Assembly (NCBI RefSeq): GCF_900101125.1
Contig: NZ_FNFL01000002.1
Span: 372,001-436,000, forward strand
DNA length: 64,000 nt
Reading direction: 5' to 3'
Source of the DNA: Sediminibacillus albus
GTDB taxonomy: Bacteria > Bacillota > Bacilli > Bacillales > Amphibacillaceae
Part shown: in pieces, positions 48,534-58,219 of the stretch
How positions within the stretch are numbered: the stretch's first letter is position 1
How the letters are laid out: the number at the start of each line of letters is the position of its first letter
Translations under genes and position numbers: made by a program
The notes under the pieces: generated by a model
Told to the model about the DNA's origin: nothing
Seen by the model: only the letters and a program-made list of their open reading frames with translations
Databases searched by the model: none

Positions 48534-48577
48534 AAAAAATAGCTTCTCCGGGTAAGATTCCGGAGAAGCTATTTTTT
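48534..48577. terminator. Bidirectional terminator
   Basis: AAAAAATAGCTTCTCCGG / CCGGAGAAGCTATTTTTT, an 18-bp perfect stem with an 8-base loop. It ends the - strand lipoprotein gene, whose stop overlaps it, and may also act on + strand transcripts. Confidence 0.92.
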
Positions 48578-49343
48578 ATTCTGTCACTTCTATGCTTGTT
48601 TCTTTATGCGTATGAAAATCGGATTTCTTAACATGAATGATAATATCATGCTCTCCCTTGTCAGCAAAAGTAACGGTCCCGGAATAGGTGCCAGCATCTG
48701 TTTCCGATAAGTTGATCCATTGGGGATTTTCGGATTGTCCGTTGCTCACTTCCAGAGTAACATTAGCGTCAACAAATGGTTTGTCCTTTTCCAGCAGTTC
48801 TACGGTAAGTTCTGTTTCTTTATTAATAGATAGGCTTTCAGGGTGAGTTAACGCGATCGCTAAGTCATCGGAGTGATGGTGGTCCCCGGACTCAGCCCCT
48901 CCATCGCCTTGTTCACTTTCTGATCCGTCTTCTTGTTCCTTTTCAGCTTCAACAACGTCAAGTGTTTTCTTTGGCATCGTATGCATTCCGCGGGCTGTAA
49001 CATGGGATTGAACAACATAGCTGCCAGCCTGGTCAAATGTCTTTTCAATCTGATAAATACCTTCCTCCTGGTAGCCAGCTTCGATCATTTCGCTGTCTTC
49101 TTTCGAACCTTCCTGCCAAATCTCAAATTCTACTTCATCTGCGTCCTCGACTATTTCACTGCCTTGGGTGACCTTGGCAGTAAGTGACAGCTTTTCGCCG
49201 CTGTCTGCCTTCTCTGGCACTTGCAATTCTACTTCGATTGCTTCAGGAGATTCTGTATCATCTCCTGTTCCCTGGTTGTCAGTCTGTCCACAGGCAGCGA
49301 TCAACAATATAACAGCCATTAATGTCAGCAATTTAAATTTCAT
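48576..49343 (-). CDS. FixH/YtkA-like lipoprotein
   Basis: A 255-aa exported lipoprotein with lipobox LIAAC (Cys about 18), a short Thr/Asp/Glu linker and two YtkA/FixH-like beta-sandwich domains (about 35-130 and 165-253) that share the pattern ...GTYSGTVTFADKGEHDIIIHV / GIYQIEKTFDQAGSYVVQSHV. Between them is an acidic stretch and a His cluster (GDHHHSDD), with further HTH and MHTM motifs, suggesting metal (copper) handling. The function of YtkA proteins is not established. It is divergent from uvrB. Confidence 0.82.
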   Translation of the reverse strand: MKFKLLTLMAVILLIAACGQTDNQGTGDDTESPEAIEVELQVPEKADSGEKLSLTAKVTQGSEIVEDADEVEFEIWQEGSKEDSEMIEAGYQEEGIYQIEKTFDQAGSYVVQSHVTARGMHTMPKKTLDVVEAEKEQEDGSESEQGDGGAESGDHHHSDDLAIALTHPESLSINKETELTVELLEKDKPFVDANVTLEVSNGQSENPQWINLSETDAGTYSGTVTFADKGEHDIIIHVKKSDFHTHKETSIEVTE

Positions 49344-49557
49344 TCAAAAACTTCCTTTCTATTACCATGTATAAGACCCTGCATCAAATTATAAGGAATT
49401 GGTGGCCGGACTACAACGTACAAGATTGCTACTTTGTGACAAACCAAAGGCAAATCATTTTCCTATAAAAGATGAGCGGGAACGTGTTAAACTATCCACG
49501 TGTCAGCTGCTTTTGTGCAGAGATACCGTGTAAAGCGATAAAAAAATGCGTGAAAGT

Positions 49558-49571
49558 CGAATGTTTGTTCG
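49558..49571 (+). promoter_or_regulatory. LexA (DinR) box before uvrB
   Basis: CGAATGTTTGTTCG matches the B. subtilis SOS box CGAAC-N4-GTTCG at 9 of 10 fixed positions, 72 bases before the uvrB GTG. uvrBA is a known SOS operon in Firmicutes. Confidence 0.82.
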
Positions 49572-49642
49572 GTTTTGTGTTAATATAGTAATACGATGTG
49601 TTAAAATAGTCAGGAATAGAAGGAACGGAGGTTGGTTGGATC

Positions 49643-51625
49643 GTGAAAAACAAATTCGACCTTGTAGCCCAGTATCAACCGCAGGGAGATCAACCAAGAG
49701 CAATAGATGAACTAGTAGATGGCCTTAAAGAGGGAAAACGGCACCAAACATTACTCGGCGCCACGGGAACAGGTAAAACATTCACAATGTCGAATGTGAT
49801 TACGGAAATCAATCGCCCGACATTGGTGATTGCCCATAACAAAACGCTGGCAGGTCAGTTATACAGTGAGTTCAAAGATTTCTTCCCTAATAATGCTGTC
49901 GAGTATTTTGTCAGTTACTATGACTATTACCAGCCAGAGGCTTATGTGCCGTCCACTGATACTTTTATCGAGAAGGATGCCAGTATCAATGATGAAATCG
50001 ATAAATTGCGCCACTCGGCTACTTCTGCATTGTTTGAGCGAAATGATGTGTTGATTGTAGCCAGTGTGTCTTGTATTTATGGCTTAGGTTCTCCGGAGGA
50101 GTATAAAAGCCAGGTGCTTTCTTTAAGGACGGGAATGGAGAAGGATCGTGACCAGCTGCTGCGTAATCTCGTCGATATCCAGTACGCCCGCAATGATATT
50201 GACTTCCAACGGGGGACTTTCCGAGTGCGCGGTGATTCTGTTGAAATTATACCGGCTTCCCGGGAAGAACACTGTCTGCGCGTCGAATTTTTTGGAGATG
50301 AAATTGACCGGATTAGGGAAGTAGATGCGTTAACCGGAGAAATTATCGGTGATAGAGAACATATTGCCATTTTCCCGGCTTCCCACTTCGTAACCCGTGA
50401 AGAAAACTTAAAACGGGCGATGAAAAATATCGAAAAAGAATTGCATGAGCGGTTAAAAGAATTGAAAGATCAAAATAAACTGCTGGAAGCTCAACGAATT
50501 GAGCAACGGACCAATTATGACTTGGAAATGATGAATGAGATGGGCTTCTGTTCCGGGATTGAGAACTATTCACGCCATTTAACCTTCCGTGAGCCAGGCT
50601 CAACTCCCTATACTCTGATTGACTATTTTCCGGATGACTTCCTGATTGTTGTCGATGAATCCCATGTGACCTTGCCGCAAATCCGCGGAATGTATAACGG
50701 TGACCAGGCCAGGAAGCAAGTGCTTGTTGATCATGGTTTCCGGCTCCCATCCGCAATGGACAACCGCCCGTTGACCTTTACAGAATTCGAAAAGAAGGTT
50801 AACCAAATGGTTTATGTTTCGGCAACACCTGGCCCTTATGAGCTGGAGCATACCCCACAAATGACAGAACAGATTATTCGTCCAACCGGACTGCTGGATC
50901 CGGAAGTGGAAGTACGCCCGATCGAAGGTCAGATTGATGACTTGATTGGAGAAATCAATGAGCGGGTAGAGAAAAATGAACGGGTACTCGTGACTACTCT
51001 GACGAAGAAGATGTCCGAGGATTTGACTGACTACTTGAAAGAAGTCGGAATCAAGGTTGCTTATCTGCATTCTGAGATAAAGACATTAGAAAGAATTGAG
51101 ATTATCCGGGACCTTCGAGTGGGTAAATATGATGTATTAGTAGGAATCAACCTTTTGAGAGAAGGGCTGGATATACCAGAGGTTTCCTTAGTGACCATTT
51201 TGGACGCAGACAAAGAAGGATTCCTACGTTCGGAAAGGTCGCTGATCCAGACAATGGGAAGAGCTGCCAGAAACCAGAACGGCCGTGTCATTATGTATGC
51301 CGATAAGATGACGGATTCCATGGCAAAAGCGATTGAAGAAACCAATCGGCGCCGTGAAAAACAAAAGGCCTATAATGAAGAGCACGGGGTAACCCCGACT
51401 ACGATTAAGAAGGAAGTACGCGATATAATCAAAGCAACAGTGGCGGCAGAAGAGACAGAGGAGTATAAGTCCGAGACACCTAAACTGTCTGAAATGTCAA
51501 AGAAAGAAAGACAAAAAGTAATTGAAGATATGGAAAAAGAAATGAAGCAGGCGGCAAGAGACCTGAACTTCGAAAGAGCAGCTGAGCTTCGCGACTTGGT
51601 ATTGGAACTTAAAGCGGAAGGATGA
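49643..51625 (+). CDS. uvrB: UvrB, excinuclease ABC subunit B
   Basis: The 660-aa protein shows Walker [10 protein letters not shown], the damage-verification beta-hairpin region [15 protein letters not shown]-like [14 protein letters not shown], helicase motifs [21 protein letters not shown] and [10 protein letters not shown], and a C-terminal UVR domain ([25 protein letters not shown]) that recruits UvrC. GTG start, 11 bases after GGAGG. uvrA follows by seven bases: one SOS-controlled operon. Confidence 0.98.
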   Translation: MKNKFDLVAQYQPQGDQPRAIDELVDGLKEGKRHQTLLGATGTGKTFTMSNVITEINRPTLVIAHNKTLAGQLYSEFKDFFPNNAVEYFVSYYDYYQPEAYVPSTDTFIEKDASINDEIDKLRHSATSALFERNDVLIVASVSCIYGLGSPEEYKSQVLSLRTGMEKDRDQLLRNLVDIQYARNDIDFQRGTFRVRGDSVEIIPASREEHCLRVEFFGDEIDRIREVDALTGEIIGDREHIAIFPASHFVTREENLKRAMKNIEKELHERLKELKDQNKLLEAQRIEQRTNYDLEMMNEMGFCSGIENYSRHLTFREPGSTPYTLIDYFPDDFLIVVDESHVTLPQIRGMYNGDQARKQVLVDHGFRLPSAMDNRPLTFTEFEKKVNQMVYVSATPGPYELEHTPQMTEQIIRPTGLLDPEVEVRPIEGQIDDLIGEINERVEKNERVLVTTLTKKMSEDLTDYLKEVGIKVAYLHSEIKTLERIEIIRDLRVGKYDVLVGINLLREGLDIPEVSLVTILDADKEGFLRSERSLIQTMGRAARNQNGRVIMYADKMTDSMAKAIEETNRRREKQKAYNEEHGVTPTTIKKEVRDIIKATVAAEETEEYKSETPKLSEMSKKERQKVIEDMEKEMKQAARDLNFERAAELRDLVLELKAEG

Positions 51626-51632
51626 CCTAGGA

Positions 51633-54509
51633 ATGGCGAAGAAATCGATAACTGTAAAAGGGGCGCGTGCCCATAATTTGAAAAATGTTGATGTAGAGAT
51701 ACCGAAAGATCAGCTTGTTGTCCTTACTGGTCTTTCTGGGTCGGGAAAATCCTCTCTGGCTTTTGACACGATTTATGCAGAGGGACAGCGGCGTTATGTA
51801 GAATCATTATCCGCATATGCGCGCCAGTTTCTCGGCCAAATGGACAAGCCGGATGTTGACGCAATCGAAGGCCTTTCTCCGGCAATATCTATCGACCAAA
51901 AAACGACCAGTAAAAACCCGCGTTCAACGGTTGGTACTGTAACGGAAATTTACGATTACCTGCGTTTACTTTATGCCAGGGTGGGGCATCCCACCTGCCC
52001 GATCCATGGAGTTGAAATCACTTCACAAACCGTTCAGCAAATGGTTGACCGGATTCTCGAGTATCCGGAGAGGACAAAACTGCAAATTCTCGCTCCTGTT
52101 ATATCCGGGCGCAAAGGTGAGCACGTAAAAGTGATGGAAGACCTGAAAAAAGAAGGGTATATTCGAATCCGTGTCGACGGGGACATGTATGAAATCACCG
52201 ATGACATTCAATTGGAAAAGAATAAAAAGCATTCCATTGAGGTTGTAATTGACCGGATCGTCGTCAAGGAAGGGATAGCGGGTAGACTATCAGATTCCCT
52301 GGAAACGGCGCTTCGGCTTGGGGACGGCAACGTAATCGTCGATGTAATTGGCGAAGAAGAGCTATTATTCAGTGAGCACCATGCCTGCCCGATCTGCGGT
52401 TTTTCCATTGGCGAATTAGAACCGCGCCTCTTTTCATTCAATAGTCCTTATGGGGCCTGTGAACGGTGTGACGGATTAGGGACACAGCTTGAGGTCGATG
52501 TAGATTTAGTAATTCCAGATTGGGATTTGACTTTAAGAGAAGGAGCGATTATCGCCTGGGAACCAACCAGTTCCCAATACTATCCGAAGCTTTTGGAGAG
52601 CGTCTGCACCCACTATGGGATTGACATGGATATCCCAGTGAAACAGATTCCGAAACGGCAAATGGACAAAATCTTACATGGCAGCGGAAAAGAGAAAATT
52701 TTCTTTCGTTATGAAAATGATTTTGGCAGAGTAAGGGAAAATAATATCCTTTTTGAAGGGGTCCTTTCCAATATTGCCCGCAGATACAGGGAAACCAGCT
52801 CTGACTTCATTCGGGAGCAAATGGAAAAATTCATGACACAAAAACCTTGTCCGAAGTGTAAAGGATACCGCTTGAAACAAGAAGCAACGGCAGTTTTGAT
52901 TAACGGATTGCATGTTGGAAAGGTAACCGAAATGTCTGTAACGGAAGCCTACCGATTCTTTGAAACAGTCGATCTATCAGAAAAAGAGGAGCAAATCGCC
53001 CGGATGATACTTAAAGAAATCGGCGATCGGCTAACCTTTTTGAATAATGTCGGTCTCGATTACCTGACACTTTCCCGAGCTGCCGGTACGTTATCAGGCG
53101 GTGAAGCACAGCGAATCAGGCTGGCAACGCAAATCGGCTCGGCCCTGACGGGTGTACTGTATGTTTTGGATGAGCCGTCGATCGGTCTGCATCAGCGTGA
53201 CAATGACCGGTTGATCGGAACCTTAAAACGGATGCGCGACCTTGGTAACACGTTAATCGTCGTTGAGCATGATGAGGATACGATGTTTGCAGCAGATTGG
53301 CTGATCGATATCGGTCCAGGTGCCGGAGAACATGGGGGCCAAATCGTTTCCAGCGGGACGCCGGATCAAGTAATGGGTGATCAGCAGTCTCTGACAGGGC
53401 AATACCTCTCAGGGAAAAAATTCATTCCGCTTCCATCAGAGCGAAGGAAACCAGATAAGCGAGCCATTGAAGTGATTGGTGCGGAGGAAAATAACCTCAA
53501 AAAGGTTGATGCAAAAATTCCGCTTGGTATCTTTACTGCCGTTACCGGGGTCTCCGGTTCCGGAAAAAGTACACTTATCAATGAGATTTTGCATAAATCC
53601 TTGTCCATGCAGCTCCATAAAGGCAAGCGGAAGCCTGGTAAGCATAAGCAGATTAAAGGTATTAAGCATTTAGATAAAGTAATTGATATTGACCAATCAC
53701 CGATTGGCCGAACACCGCGTTCCAACCCGGCTACGTACACGGGAGTGTTTGACGATATCCGGGATGTATTTGCCCAGACAAACGAAGCAAAAATACGCGG
53801 ATATAAGAAAGGGAGATTCAGCTTTAACGTCAAAGGCGGACGCTGTGAAGCCTGCCGTGGCGACGGCATAATTAAAATCGAAATGCATTTTCTTCCGGAC
53901 GTTTATGTGCCGTGTGAGGTTTGCCATGGGAAAAGGTATAATCGGGAGACATTAGAAGTGAAGTATAAAGGGAAGAACATCGCTGATGTCCTTGAGATGA
54001 CGATTGAAGAGTCGCTTGAGTTTTTCGCCAATATCCCGAAGATTAAACGGAAGCTGCAGACCATTTTTGATGTCGGGCTTGGGTATATCAGGCTTGGACA
54101 GCCTGCAACAACGTTGTCCGGTGGTGAAGCTCAGCGGGTGAAGCTGGCCAGCGAATTGCATCGCAGGTCAAATGGCAAGTCCTTGTATATTTTGGACGAG
54201 CCGACAACAGGATTGCATGTCGATGACATTTCCCGGTTGCTGGAAGTGCTGCAGCGGCTTGTAAATAACGGAGATACCGTTTTGATCATTGAGCACAACT
54301 TGGATGTGATTAAAGCTGCTGATAATATCATTGACTTAGGTCCAGAAGGCGGCGACCGCGGCGGACAAATCATTGCCACGGGCACTCCCGAACAAGTTGC
54401 AAATGAACCTGAGTCTTATACAGGTAAATATTTAAAGCCTGTGTTGGAACGAGACCGGCAGCGAATGGAAGAAAGAGTCAAACAACAAGAGAAAGTAACA
54501 TCGAAATAG
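51633..54509 (+). CDS. uvrA: UvrA, excinuclease ABC subunit A
   Basis: The 958-aa DNA damage sensor has two ABC ATPase modules, Walker [10 protein letters not shown] (about 33) and GVSGSGKST (about 640), two signature motifs ([26 protein letters not shown]), the UvrB-binding region and zinc fingers ([10 protein letters not shown]...[16 protein letters not shown]...CEVCHGK). Typical length. No clear terminator follows the stop. Confidence 0.98.
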   Translation: MAKKSITVKGARAHNLKNVDVEIPKDQLVVLTGLSGSGKSSLAFDTIYAEGQRRYVESLSAYARQFLGQMDKPDVDAIEGLSPAISIDQKTTSKNPRSTVGTVTEIYDYLRLLYARVGHPTCPIHGVEITSQTVQQMVDRILEYPERTKLQILAPVISGRKGEHVKVMEDLKKEGYIRIRVDGDMYEITDDIQLEKNKKHSIEVVIDRIVVKEGIAGRLSDSLETALRLGDGNVIVDVIGEEELLFSEHHACPICGFSIGELEPRLFSFNSPYGACERCDGLGTQLEVDVDLVIPDWDLTLREGAIIAWEPTSSQYYPKLLESVCTHYGIDMDIPVKQIPKRQMDKILHGSGKEKIFFRYENDFGRVRENNILFEGVLSNIARRYRETSSDFIREQMEKFMTQKPCPKCKGYRLKQEATAVLINGLHVGKVTEMSVTEAYRFFETVDLSEKEEQIARMILKEIGDRLTFLNNVGLDYLTLSRAAGTLSGGEAQRIRLATQIGSALTGVLYVLDEPSIGLHQRDNDRLIGTLKRMRDLGNTLIVVEHDEDTMFAADWLIDIGPGAGEHGGQIVSSGTPDQVMGDQQSLTGQYLSGKKFIPLPSERRKPDKRAIEVIGAEENNLKKVDAKIPLGIFTAVTGVSGSGKSTLINEILHKSLSMQLHKGKRKPGKHKQIKGIKHLDKVIDIDQSPIGRTPRSNPATYTGVFDDIRDVFAQTNEAKIRGYKKGRFSFNVKGGRCEACRGDGIIKIEMHFLPDVYVPCEVCHGKRYNRETLEVKYKGKNIADVLEMTIEESLEFFANIPKIKRKLQTIFDVGLGYIRLGQPATTLSGGEAQRVKLASELHRRSNGKSLYILDEPTTGLHVDDISRLLEVLQRLVNNGDTVLIIEHNLDVIKAADNIIDLGPEGGDRGGQIIATGTPEQVANEPESYTGKYLKPVLERDRQRMEERVKQQEKVTSK

Positions 54510-54596
54510 GCGAGAACAACTGTGGTTGGGACTTAACATACATCCACTTGCAAATATCGAAAGAAAACGGCATATAAAGTTTTAACAGGCCATTTC

Positions 54597-54745
54597 TAAG
54601 CATTCGTGCGGCGCTGCGGAAATACACTCCGCTTTCCGCGGGCGGCTGGTGAGCCTCCTCGAGTTTGCACTCTGCGGGGTCTCACCGAGGCCTTCCTTCC
54701 CGCAGGAGTCTCCGTGGATTTCCTCCGCTAAAAGTCTGCGTACTG
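54597..54745. repeat. Bacillaceae-type imperfect palindromic repeat
   Basis: A G+C-rich block (GCGGCGCTGCGGAAATACAC, CCGCTTTCCGCGGGCGG ... CCCGCAGGAGTCTCC ... GGATTTCCTCCGC) in which the right arm is an imperfect reverse complement of the left. I recognise this wording from intergenic repeats scattered through many Bacillaceae genomes. It has no transposase and its origin is unknown. A 140-aa frame (54649-55071) crossing it is not a gene. Confidence 0.7.
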
Positions 54746-54749
54746 TTTT

Positions 54750-54781
54750 CAACCAACAACCGTATCAACCAACAACCGTAT
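54750..54781. repeat. Two direct copies of a 16-bp unit
   Basis: CAACCAACAACCGTAT occurs twice in perfect tandem, inserted between the palindromic element and a second repeat-like block. Confidence 0.85.
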
Positions 54782-54905
54782 CAGCGCAGGAATACGTAGA
54801 CTCCAGTGAGAACAGCACGGGTTTGAAGACCCCGGAAGAAGCCGTTTCTGCTTCTGAGGACAAGGAACGCTGCGGCAGGGACTCATCGCACGCAGAAAAT
54901 GGCTC
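54782..54905. repeat. Second palindromic-element block
   Basis: GCGCAGGAATACGTAGACTC, then TGAGAACAGCACGGG and GAAGACCCCGGAAGAAGC, is another wording typical of Bacillaceae intergenic repeats, probably the other half of the same composite element. No coding support. Confidence 0.45.
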
Positions 54906-55048
54906 TTTTATTTTCAACGAAGCTAAGGCCTTGGCCACGAAAAGCGAAGTATCTGCCTGCGTAAGTTTAAGCACCGAACCTTTTTTAGGAAAAAATACAG
55001 TTGTCACTGTGTCTGCAGGTTATATTATATTAAATATAAGAATAGAAG

Positions 55049-55093
55049 AATCGAACGTGTTCGAATGCTAAGGATTTCGAATCACGTTCGATT
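55049..55093. other. Long inverted repeat in the uvrA-yojF gap
   Basis: AATCGAACGTGTTCGAA and TTCGAATCACGTTCGATT pair over 17 bp with one bulged base around a 10-base loop. No T-run follows. The rest of 54906-55256 shows nothing I can name. Confidence 0.75.
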
Positions 55094-55256
55094 TCGCTTT
55101 GACTCCTATACTTTTGTATCAACCTCGTATTTCATTGCTGAGAACGGAGAACAAACGGCTTCATAAATGGCGAAACTGTCCTGACTAAAAACTTTGACGC
55201 TTACGAACATTTTGGGTAAGGTAAAAATAGACACAGTCTGAAAGAAGGGGAAAGTA

Positions 55257-55610
55257 ATGGAACCAATAACAATAGAAGCAGTTCAGAAAGAGCTGGACCG
55301 TTTAGCAAATAAAGATGTATATGTTCATTTGGAAACAACTAATGGCGCCTATGCCAGCCATTTTGATGAGAATGCCTATAATGTAGGTGCCTTTATCCGT
55401 AATGCTAAAGTTTCTTATTTGCACGGAAAGATCGTCGGTAGTAAAAATACATACCGGGTAGGCTTGAAGCTTGACATTGGCTGGGTATATGCAGAAGGAG
55501 TCAACCAGTGGGAATTGGATGAAGAGCAGCGATTATTAATGGCCGGCCATGACCGTGAGGGTCGCTTAATGGTTGCACTGGAAATCGGAGAAACGCCTTT
55601 CAAAAACTAG
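55257..55610 (+). CDS. yojF: YojF family protein (DUF1806)
   Basis: The 117-aa protein matches YojF: VYVHLETTNGAYASHFDE, FIRNAKVSYLHGKI and RVGLKLDIGWVYAEGV. A small soluble protein with no known enzyme motif. It is always next to the deacetylase gene bshB2, which it precedes by nine bases here (the likely TTG start by 18), so a partnership in bacillithiol metabolism is possible but unproven. A good GGGG site precedes the ATG. Confidence 0.88.
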   Translation: MEPITIEAVQKELDRLANKDVYVHLETTNGAYASHFDENAYNVGAFIRNAKVSYLHGKIVGSKNTYRVGLKLDIGWVYAEGVNQWELDEEQRLLMAGHDREGRLMVALEIGETPFKN

Positions 55611-55619
55611 TAGGGAGAG

Positions 55620-56297
55620 ATGATCGATTTGGAAAAACATGTGGTTGTCATATATCCGCATCCTGACGATGAAGCTTTCGGTGCGTCGGGAACGATTACC
55701 CAATTTAGAGAAGCAGGGGTGTCTGTCACTTATTTATGCGGTACGTTAGGTGAAATGGGCCGTAATATGGGCAATCCGACTTTTGCCAACCGTGAAACTT
55801 TATCAGAGTTTCGCAAAAAGGAATTAATAGATGCCTGTAAAGTACTCGATGTTGATTTACGTATGCTTGGTTATCGGGACAAAACGCTAGAATTTGAATC
55901 GAGAGATGAAGTTGCCGAGCATTTGAAGGGAATCCTTGAGGAAATTGAGCCAAGTTTGGTAATAACCCATTACCCCGGCCATGCTGTCCATCCTGACCAT
56001 GATGCAATGGGAGCGGCAGCTGTCGAGGCTGTACGCCTGATGGATGCTTCTAAACGCCCGAAAGTATGGGCGCAGGCATTAAGTCACGATCACTTGGAAC
56101 TTTTCGGTGAGCCAGACGTAATCAATAATGTGAAGGCCGTCTTCAATCAAAAAATGAAAACGATCATGGCTCATCGTTCCCAAGCACAGGGTGTTTTAGG
56201 CAAAATGAAAGAGAATCAGGATGATGTAACAGATATCGAAGCAATTGCCAAAGAACGGCTTGGCTATGAAAGTTTTTATACGTGGAATTTTGATTGA
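55620..56297 (+). CDS. bshB2: BshB2, bacillithiol biosynthesis deacetylase
   Basis: A 225-aa LmbE-type N-acetylglucosamine deacetylase with the metal-binding PHPDDE near the N-terminus, TLGEMGRNMGNP and HYPGHAVHPDHDAMG. It removes acetate from GlcNAc-malate in the synthesis of the thiol bacillithiol. ATG 55620 sits one base after GGGAGAG; the in-frame TTG at 55629 (giving MEKHVVVIYPHPDDE) has normal spacing and is probably the real start. Confidence 0.92.
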   Translation: MIDLEKHVVVIYPHPDDEAFGASGTITQFREAGVSVTYLCGTLGEMGRNMGNPTFANRETLSEFRKKELIDACKVLDVDLRMLGYRDKTLEFESRDEVAEHLKGILEEIEPSLVITHYPGHAVHPDHDAMGAAAVEAVRLMDASKRPKVWAQALSHDHLELFGEPDVINNVKAVFNQKMKTIMAHRSQAQGVLGKMKENQDDVTDIEAIAKERLGYESFYTWNFD

Positions 56298-56392
56298 TTG
56301 GGAAACGCCCGCCGGCTAAGTATGTATTTTTCATTTTAGCTAGAGCGGGTATTTGTTTGAGAGCTTTCAAACCAATGAGGCAGGTGCATACC

Positions 56393-57481
56393 ATGAATGA
56401 GGACCGCAAAAAAATACTGAAAATGATTGAAGATGGAATAATTTCTTCAGAAGAAGCAGAAGAGCTGCTGGAATCGCTGGAACAGGCCGAACAGGCAAAG
56501 CAGCAATCGAACCCCGTTTCTACCAATGTTGACTGGGAACAAGAAGGACAGAAAAAAAACAATGGCAAAACCAAGTCTAACAAAAAGAGTAGTTTTTTTG
56601 GATTTGTGGAGGAAGCTTTTCAAAAGATTAAAAATGTCGACCTTGATTTTAACTTTGGCACCCATTATGCTGTATCTCACATTTTTCATCATCATTCAGC
56701 AGATTTCACCGAATTAGATATTGATATTTCGAATGGAAATATTGAGCTTGCACCGTGGAATGAAAACGATGTAAGAATTGAATGCGAAGCCAAGGTCTAC
56801 CAGGTGGACAGCCAGGAAAAAGCCCGGGAAAAATTTCATGAAGAAGCGTTTTTTCTTCTGGAGAATCAGCGTTTACAATTTTCGATTCAAAGCCAGCAAG
56901 TCAAAACCGAGGTAAAGATCCGCGTTCCTGTCAGACAATACCAGAAAGCGGTATTAAAATTGTTTAATGGCAGTATTAGTGCGGAAAGATTAACCGTAAG
57001 ACACTTTAAAACCAAGACAACGAATGGCTCTATTGACGCCGTGAAAATGAGCGGCGGCGATTTTGAAGCGGAGACGGCTAACGGGACAGTAAATGTTGTG
57101 GAGGGTAATTGGCTGACTTTGGAAAGTGAAGCAATAAACGGGAAAATTACCGTGGATGGCGTATTCAATAAAGTGGAAGCCCTATTGGTTAATGGCAGTA
57201 TCAGCTGCCGCTGGCAGGATGGAAATCAGCCTGAAGCGGGGTTCTTCAAAACAACCACCGGTACTGTGCGACTGGCTTTACCTGAGAATGTGCACATTTA
57301 TGGTACCGCTGAAACAAAAATCGGAAATATTCACTGCGATTTGGCAAACTATAAAGTAGTGGAGGAAAAAAAAGATGTAATCAACCGTTCTTTACAATTT
57401 GAGGCAAACCCGGATGCTCCGCAGTTACTGCATGTGGAAGCAGAAACGAAAACAGGATCGATTTGGGTTAGGCCATTATAG
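56393..57481 (+). CDS. yvlB: YvlB, DUF4097 beta-helix protein
   Basis: The 362-aa protein begins with a SHOCT-like short domain (DRKKILKMIEDGIISSEEAEELLESL), then a polar linker, and a repetitive beta-strand domain typical of DUF4097 (VLKLFNGSISAERL, TKTTNGSIDAVKMSGGDFEAETANGTVNVV, TKTGSIWVRPL). It is followed by yvlC and yvlD as in B. subtilis, where the yvlABCD operon responds to cell-envelope stress through sigma-W. yvlA is not seen. GGCAGGTG precedes ATG 56393; an upstream extension to 56294 was rejected. Confidence 0.88.
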   Translation: MNEDRKKILKMIEDGIISSEEAEELLESLEQAEQAKQQSNPVSTNVDWEQEGQKKNNGKTKSNKKSSFFGFVEEAFQKIKNVDLDFNFGTHYAVSHIFHHHSADFTELDIDISNGNIELAPWNENDVRIECEAKVYQVDSQEKAREKFHEEAFFLLENQRLQFSIQSQQVKTEVKIRVPVRQYQKAVLKLFNGSISAERLTVRHFKTKTTNGSIDAVKMSGGDFEAETANGTVNVVEGNWLTLESEAINGKITVDGVFNKVEALLVNGSISCRWQDGNQPEAGFFKTTTGTVRLALPENVHIYGTAETKIGNIHCDLANYKVVEEKKDVINRSLQFEANPDAPQLLHVEAETKTGSIWVRPL

Positions 57482-57491
57482 GAGGGATATA

Positions 57492-57689
57492 ATGAGCAAT
57501 AAATTACTCCGTTCGAGAAGCGACAGGAAGCTTGCTGGTGTGATTGGCGGACTTGCAGAATACTTTGATATGGATGCCACTCTGCTTCGCTTGCTATATA
57601 TTGTCATCTTCATTTTCACTGGATTTTTCCCGTTGGGAATTTTGTATATAATAGCTATTTTCATCATGCCTAAAGAGAGGTTGGACTGA
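57492..57689 (+). CDS. yvlC: YvlC, PspC-domain membrane protein
   Basis: A 65-aa protein with the PspC motif LLRSRSDRKLAGVIGGLAEYF and one hydrophobic segment (LLYIVIFIFTGFFPLGILYIIAIFIM). PspC proteins sense or respond to membrane stress. Ribosome site GGAGGG; the stop TGA overlaps the yvlD ATG (TGATG type). Confidence 0.92.
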   Translation: MSNKLLRSRSDRKLAGVIGGLAEYFDMDATLLRLLYIVIFIFTGFFPLGILYIIAIFIMPKERLD

Positions 57690-58054
57690 TGCTGAAGCGA
57701 TGGCTGCTTTCCATTGTTTTAAATGCAGTAGCACTGATTGCAGTAGCTCAGTTGTTTGAGTCTTTTCATTTGGATGGCTTTGGCACTGCGATTCTCGCGA
57801 GTCTCATCCTCTCAATTCTTAATGTGTTAGTTAAACCTTTTCTGATTATTTTAACACTGCCAGTTACCTTATTTTCGTTAGGATTGTTTTTATTTGTGAT
57901 CAATGCAATTACCTTAATGATTACCCAGGGATTGCTGGACAGTGCTTTTGTCATAGATGGCTTTGGATTTGCTATTTTGGCAGCGATTATTCTTTCCTTA
58001 CTGAATTTGCTGCTGAACAGATTGATTAGAGACACCCTTGAATTGAACAAATGA
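57689..58054 (+). CDS. yvlD: YvlD, phage-holin-superfamily membrane protein
   Basis: The 121-aa protein has four hydrophobic helices (SIVLNAVALIAVAQLF, AILASLILSILNVLV, FLIILTLPVTLFSLGLFLFVINAITL, AILAAIILSLLNLLL) and belongs to the YvlD/DUF360, four-TM holin-like family. There is no lysin or phage nearby, so a holin role is not implied. It is translationally coupled to yvlC and ends in a terminator. Confidence 0.9.
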   Translation: MLKRWLLSIVLNAVALIAVAQLFESFHLDGFGTAILASLILSILNVLVKPFLIILTLPVTLFSLGLFLFVINAITLMITQGLLDSAFVIDGFGFAILAAIILSLLNLLLNRLIRDTLELNK

Positions 58055-58058
58055 AATC

Positions 58059-58085
58059 AGACGCAGGCAGTTTGCCTGCGTCTTT
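58059..58085 (+). terminator. Intrinsic terminator after yvlD
   Basis: AGACGCAGGCA / TGCCTGCGTCT, loop GTT, followed by TTTT. Confidence 0.88.
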
Positions 58086-58147
58086 TGCGTGGAGAGTCAC
58101 TATCTTATTTGGAATCGAATCATACTAATGCCTGCGATTTAAAAAAG

Positions 58148-58156
58148 TGCTACAAT
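58148..58156 (+). promoter_or_regulatory. Extended -10 promoter element before hprK
   Basis: TGC followed by TACAAT, 63 bases before the hprK start; no clear -35. Confidence 0.45.
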
Positions 58157-58219
58157 AGGATACAGTGATTTATTATAGAAAAGTTGTGCGAACAAGAAAG
58201 GCATGATGGAGGGATACAT

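Noticed and set aside
48247-48555. 102-aa open frame after prfC
   Set aside because: It begins within the prfC terminator hairpin, lacks a ribosome site and ends in the next terminator.
54649-55071. 140-aa open frame after uvrA
   Set aside because: It runs through the palindromic repeats and the 16-bp duplication, has no ribosome site and shows composition set by the repeats, not by codon use.
57689-58054. Phage remnant because of the holin-like protein
   Set aside because: YvlD is a conserved chromosomal gene coupled to yvlC; no phage genes or attachment sites are nearby.
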